From Fibrobacter sp. (lineage in GTDB: Bacteria > Fibrobacterota > Fibrobacteria > Fibrobacterales > Fibrobacteraceae), in assembly GCA_017649565.1 (NCBI GenBank), contig JAGCGO010000057.1:1-64000 (forward strand): DNA of 64,000 bases, read 5' to 3'. How positions within the stretch are numbered: the stretch's first letter is position 1; each line of letters starts with the position of its first letter. Of this stretch, positions 61,183 to 64,000 are shown piece after piece. The position numbers and the translations under genes are program-made. Under the pieces are notes generated by a model. It did no database searches. It was given only the letters and a program-made list of their open reading frames with translations, and had not been told where the DNA came from.

Positions 61183-61189
61183 ATATAGC

Positions 61190-61215
61190 AAAAGGACCCC
61201 GCGGGGCGGGGTCCT
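61190..61215 (-). terminator. Hairpin terminator of the third giant gene
   Basis: Perfect 10-bp stem AGGACCCCGC / GCGGGGTCCT with 3-nt loop, followed on the minus strand by a short T-run (TTTTGC). It lies about 40 nt after the stop at 61257. Confidence 0.75.
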
Positions 61216-61256
61216 GAATCGGTATTAGAATCAAATATTTGTTGGAACAAACAGAA

Positions 61257-64000
61257 CTATTTGCAGGTTCCAACAGCTATTTCGCTTCCGTTTTCCACAA
61301 GAGTTACACGGAACCATTTATCACCAACATTTTTCACAGAGACGCTGTTCCAGCTTATTGTACCTTCACTTATTATCTCAGGATAGGCATTAGGATCATC
61401 ATAATCTGAAGGTCTTTCATTGCCTCTATACAATATATAATGGCAACCACTATTGCAGTTTGTTGCAGTCGCTGTTACCGTATAATATCCATAACTACCT
61501 GACAACGAGCATTTAATTGTTGATGTTTGTGGAGCATTACCAGAAACACAGTTTACTGCACTACTAGGTTCACCATCAAAATAGACCGTATATTTTTTAT
61601 CGCTACGTTCTACAGAAATTTCCTTATAACTTGTTATTGTTACAGAGCCCTCTGCACTATTACGATCAGTTCTCTTATAGTAAGTCTTACAACCATCTGA
61701 ACATCCTGTTGTCTGCACATAAAGCTTTCTATCCTTCTTCGTGCAGGAGTTTATCGACTTTTTCTTTACATTAAGATCCGCGGAACAAGTCTTTCCACTA
61801 TTGTTCAACGTAAACACATACGTTCCCGCCGTTGCAGAAGTCGCCTTGAAATTGTTACTGCCATACGTAGAGAATTCTTCGTCAAGTTTGTTCAAGCCAG
61901 AGCCGCTTGCAAATACAGTATTCCCTTTCTTTATCGTCCAGGATTCATTCATTGCAGACACTCCTGTAGCAATAAATTTGACATAGCCTTCATTATTGCT
62001 ATACTCATCCTTTTCAAATCGACAACTGCCTATACCGCTGGGAGTCGGCCCTTCATCTGTTATTTCAATTGTACAAGCAGCGGCATCGCTACCGTTGAGG
62101 AACAAGGCGTACGTACCACCACCGGTAATCTCCTTCTGAATGGTTCCATTGGACTGGACTTCTCCTGAGAAGATTTCACCATTGTTTTTCTTAAGGACCC
62201 AAGGCCACTTGCAACTACCATCGGAGCAAGCACCGAAGGTCGCCGTGAACATGGCCTTCTGGTCCGAATAGAGCTTCGTCGCACTGTTCCCGATATCGCA
62301 AGATGCCGGAATAGTTCCCATGACCGGAATCTTATCGGCACATTCCTCAATGGCCTTGCCATTGACCGTCAAGTTGAAAGTCTCCGCTTTGGATATCGTA
62401 AACTCAACGTCCGTCGCATCATTTTCCAGGCTGTTCGTCGTTCCGGAATATCCAACGCCAGTCGGAGATCTCAGATCGTAGCTACAGCCAGCACAATTTG
62501 TCCTAAACGTGTATTTAGCGATTCCACCCCATTCGGTAGTATTCGTAAATCCACAGTTTTCTACACTAAGGCCATCATTCGTGTACGTCACGTTGAAGTC
62601 GCAGTTGAACAAACTCTGGGAGAATTCGTCATCTGCCGTGACTGCGAAGGTGTATGTTTTCGTTCCCGCAGCTCCCGCATCCGAGAAGGTCAGGAGGGAA
62701 CTGCCGTCGTAACTCGAGCCCTCGGCAATCGTGACCTCGTTTCTCTTCACAGACCACTTACAGGCGTTATCCTCGCAGCCGCCAATAACGGGCTGGAAAT
62801 TGACCATCGAGGAAGCATTCTGATTCTGGATGGACGGGCAACTGGAATTGAAGTTGCTCACAGCACGGACCTTCCATTCCTTAGTGCAGTAGTCACCACC
62901 ATACAGCAGCAACGATACAAGGAAGTTACATACGCCCGTGTTGCACTGGAACATTCCCTTGGGAAGTTCATACTTAAATTCTGTCACGGTTTGCTTAATA
63001 TTTTCGTTGAAGAAAACAGAATCCGCCGTCGAGATCTTCTTGTTGTCTACTTCAAAGACATTACCGAGATAGTCGGTATAGACAATCCTTGCAGAACCGG
63101 CGATGCTACCCTTCCAGTAGCCGCCCTCACCGAAGGCGATAGAAGCAGCAAAGTATTCCTTGCCGTCTTCATCGATTTCAATTCTAGGATCGCTACAAGT
63201 TCCCTTTTCAGGCTCAGGAGCTATGTAGAACTTGTTGCTGTCAACCGGACATGTATGTCCCATTACGTCAACCTGGTATTCATAATCACCCTTGCTCAAC
63301 TTGTTTTGCTCGGTATTAATAGAAGTACAGCTTCCACCCGGGCAATTCTGATACTGGTCACCCGGAATGAGCCAACCTTCTTCCGGATCCAACCCAAATT
63401 CTGCCGGATACGTAATCGTGTACGGGCAGCCTTGCGGCGGGCAGTTATCTATGCTAAACCTAAGCAGCGGTATACCGAAACCTTGTTCCACAGTATCCGC
63501 AGAAAGCGAGCAATGCACTTCGAATGGATCAAATGTTTTTACAGGAGTTTCGCATTCATCCAAAACATCTCCATGAACATCCTTCGCCACAACCTTGAAC
63601 GCGTAATTGCGTTGTACAAACTGGCCATAAACGTTATCCTGATCATAGAACTGGACAAAGTCTTCGCCGCAAGCCTGCGGTTCGGGGACATCCGCGCTAT
63701 GGATTTCGAAGCCGTCTTCTAACGGGATAATTTCACATGTTTCAGCACGTTCCGGATGCACAACCGATGCAGACACAGTCCACCTCTTCGTCAGGAAGCT
63801 ATACGAGCCATCCTTACATTCAAGGCTAAACGCATAGCGGCACTTGCTTTGCACGTGGTTCACCGTGAATACATGCGAGACATTCTTGAAAAGGATGCCA
63901 CGCAAATTCTGCGGGTTGAATCCCGGAGCGTCCGAAACGGCCTCGACATCAATTCGATATTCGGTATCGCTGACCTTTTCCACATTCAATTCACTGATGT
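61257..64000 (-). CDS. Giant Cys-rich adhesin-like protein (copy 3), C-terminal part
   Basis: The frame is open to the right edge of the window (upstream codons ISEL continue it), so at least 914 residues are seen and the N terminus lies outside. Its first visible part aligns with the C-terminal region of the two giant PilX-like proteins: GFNPQNLRGILFKN against GFDPEHVKKIILKA, followed by a Cys-containing stretch. Then come about seven beta modules of some 90-110 residues with paired Cys in NCPPQGCPY, NCAGCSY, GCEDNACKW, ACSDGSCKW and NCNSGCHY. No sorting domain at the end. A prepilin N terminus is predicted by homology but not seen. Confidence 0.75.
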   Translation of the reverse strand, partial: ISELNVEKVSDTEYRIDVEAVSDAPGFNPQNLRGILFKNVSHVFTVNHVQSKCRYAFSLECKDGSYSFLTKRWTVSASVVHPERAETCEIIPLEDGFEIHSADVPEPQACGEDFVQFYDQDNVYGQFVQRNYAFKVVAKDVHGDVLDECETPVKTFDPFEVHCSLSADTVEQGFGIPLLRFSIDNCPPQGCPYTITYPAEFGLDPEEGWLIPGDQYQNCPGGSCTSINTEQNKLSKGDYEYQVDVMGHTCPVDSNKFYIAPEPEKGTCSDPRIEIDEDGKEYFAASIAFGEGGYWKGSIAGSARIVYTDYLGNVFEVDNKKISTADSVFFNENIKQTVTEFKYELPKGMFQCNTGVCNFLVSLLLYGGDYCTKEWKVRAVSNFNSSCPSIQNQNASSMVNFQPVIGGCEDNACKWSVKRNEVTIAEGSSYDGSSLLTFSDAGAAGTKTYTFAVTADDEFSQSLFNCDFNVTYTNDGLSVENCGFTNTTEWGGIAKYTFRTNCAGCSYDLRSPTGVGYSGTTNSLENDATDVEFTISKAETFNLTVNGKAIEECADKIPVMGTIPASCDIGNSATKLYSDQKAMFTATFGACSDGSCKWPWVLKKNNGEIFSGEVQSNGTIQKEITGGGTYALFLNGSDAAACTIEITDEGPTPSGIGSCRFEKDEYSNNEGYVKFIATGVSAMNESWTIKKGNTVFASGSGLNKLDEEFSTYGSNNFKATSATAGTYVFTLNNSGKTCSADLNVKKKSINSCTKKDRKLYVQTTGCSDGCKTYYKRTDRNSAEGSVTITSYKEISVERSDKKYTVYFDGEPSSAVNCVSGNAPQTSTIKCSLSGSYGYYTVTATATNCNSGCHYILYRGNERPSDYDDPNAYPEIISEGTISWNSVSVKNVGDKWFRVTLVENGSEIAVGTCK

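Larger units (their letters stand above)
60881..61256. other. Intergenic region upstream of the minor-pilin operon
   Basis: 376 bp. From right to left: a minus-strand terminator, a plus-strand gene end with its own terminator, and a TATATATATT stretch near 60951-60960 that may be the -10 region of the pilin operon. Directly behind it an inverted repeat AAAAAGGC / GCCTTTTT (60916-60923 and 60939-60946) would form a hairpin at the 5' end of the mRNA. TTTTGGGCCC occurs twice (from 60963 and 61036). Confidence 0.5.

Overview
The window is chromosomal DNA from a Gram-negative, fibre-degrading bacterium and looks most like Fibrobacter (phylum Fibrobacterota). The pointers are long Ser-rich linkers in secreted proteins, a TIGR02147-type protein paired with a lipoprotein, large GLUG/InlB-repeat surface proteins, a modular glycoside hydrolase and type IV pilin genes. 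No rRNA or tRNA gene was recognised, so the genus call rests on protein character only.

Left part (1-23995). A lipoprotein with an 87-bp internal repeat runs off the left edge. Two tandem paralogous surface proteins of about 1,700 residues follow (GLUG and InlB B-repeats, Ser-rich linker, C-terminal sorting-like domain). Next come an aminotransferase-citrate synthase operon, a secreted GH51-like glycoside hydrolase, and a lipoprotein/TIGR02147 pair. A compact composite repeat region at 18689-19218 is built from three repeat families laid end to end. It abuts a dihydrouridine synthase gene that itself carries repeat copies in frame. HU, a small membrane protein, an ORF6N protein and a lipoprotein esterase complete this part.

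Middle part (24090-42489). An AT-rich, strand-mosaic cluster for cell-surface polysaccharide: an OpgB-like phosphoglycerol transferase, two acyltransferase-3 proteins, a sulfatase-fold membrane protein, a Wzt-like ABC ATPase without its permease, a CDP-glycerol glycerophosphotransferase-like protein, a Stealth-type phosphotransferase, three GT2 and two GT32 glycosyltransferases, a hexapeptide acyltransferase, a GT-C-like membrane protein and a catalytically degenerate relative of the sulfatase-fold protein. Several phosphodiester-forming families together suggest a phosphate-containing glycan. An AAA/DUF4143 ATPase is embedded in it.

Right part (42584-64000). Two type IV pilins are transcribed divergently. 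Beyond two gene fragments lies a large minus-strand minor-pilin locus: PilV-like, PilW-like, giant PilX-like (2168 aa), a second PilW-like and a second giant PilX-like (2025 aa), with a third giant paralogue upstream that runs off the right edge. The giants have a prepilin-type N-terminal helix without Glu5, then a Gly-rich beta-repeat region, then many Cys-rich beta modules. I read the locus as a duplicated pilus-tip adhesin system and regard it as the most novel feature here. A second cross-cutting signal is a group of genes whose start codon lies six bases after a -10-like box, with no Shine-Dalgarno, suggesting leaderless transcripts.
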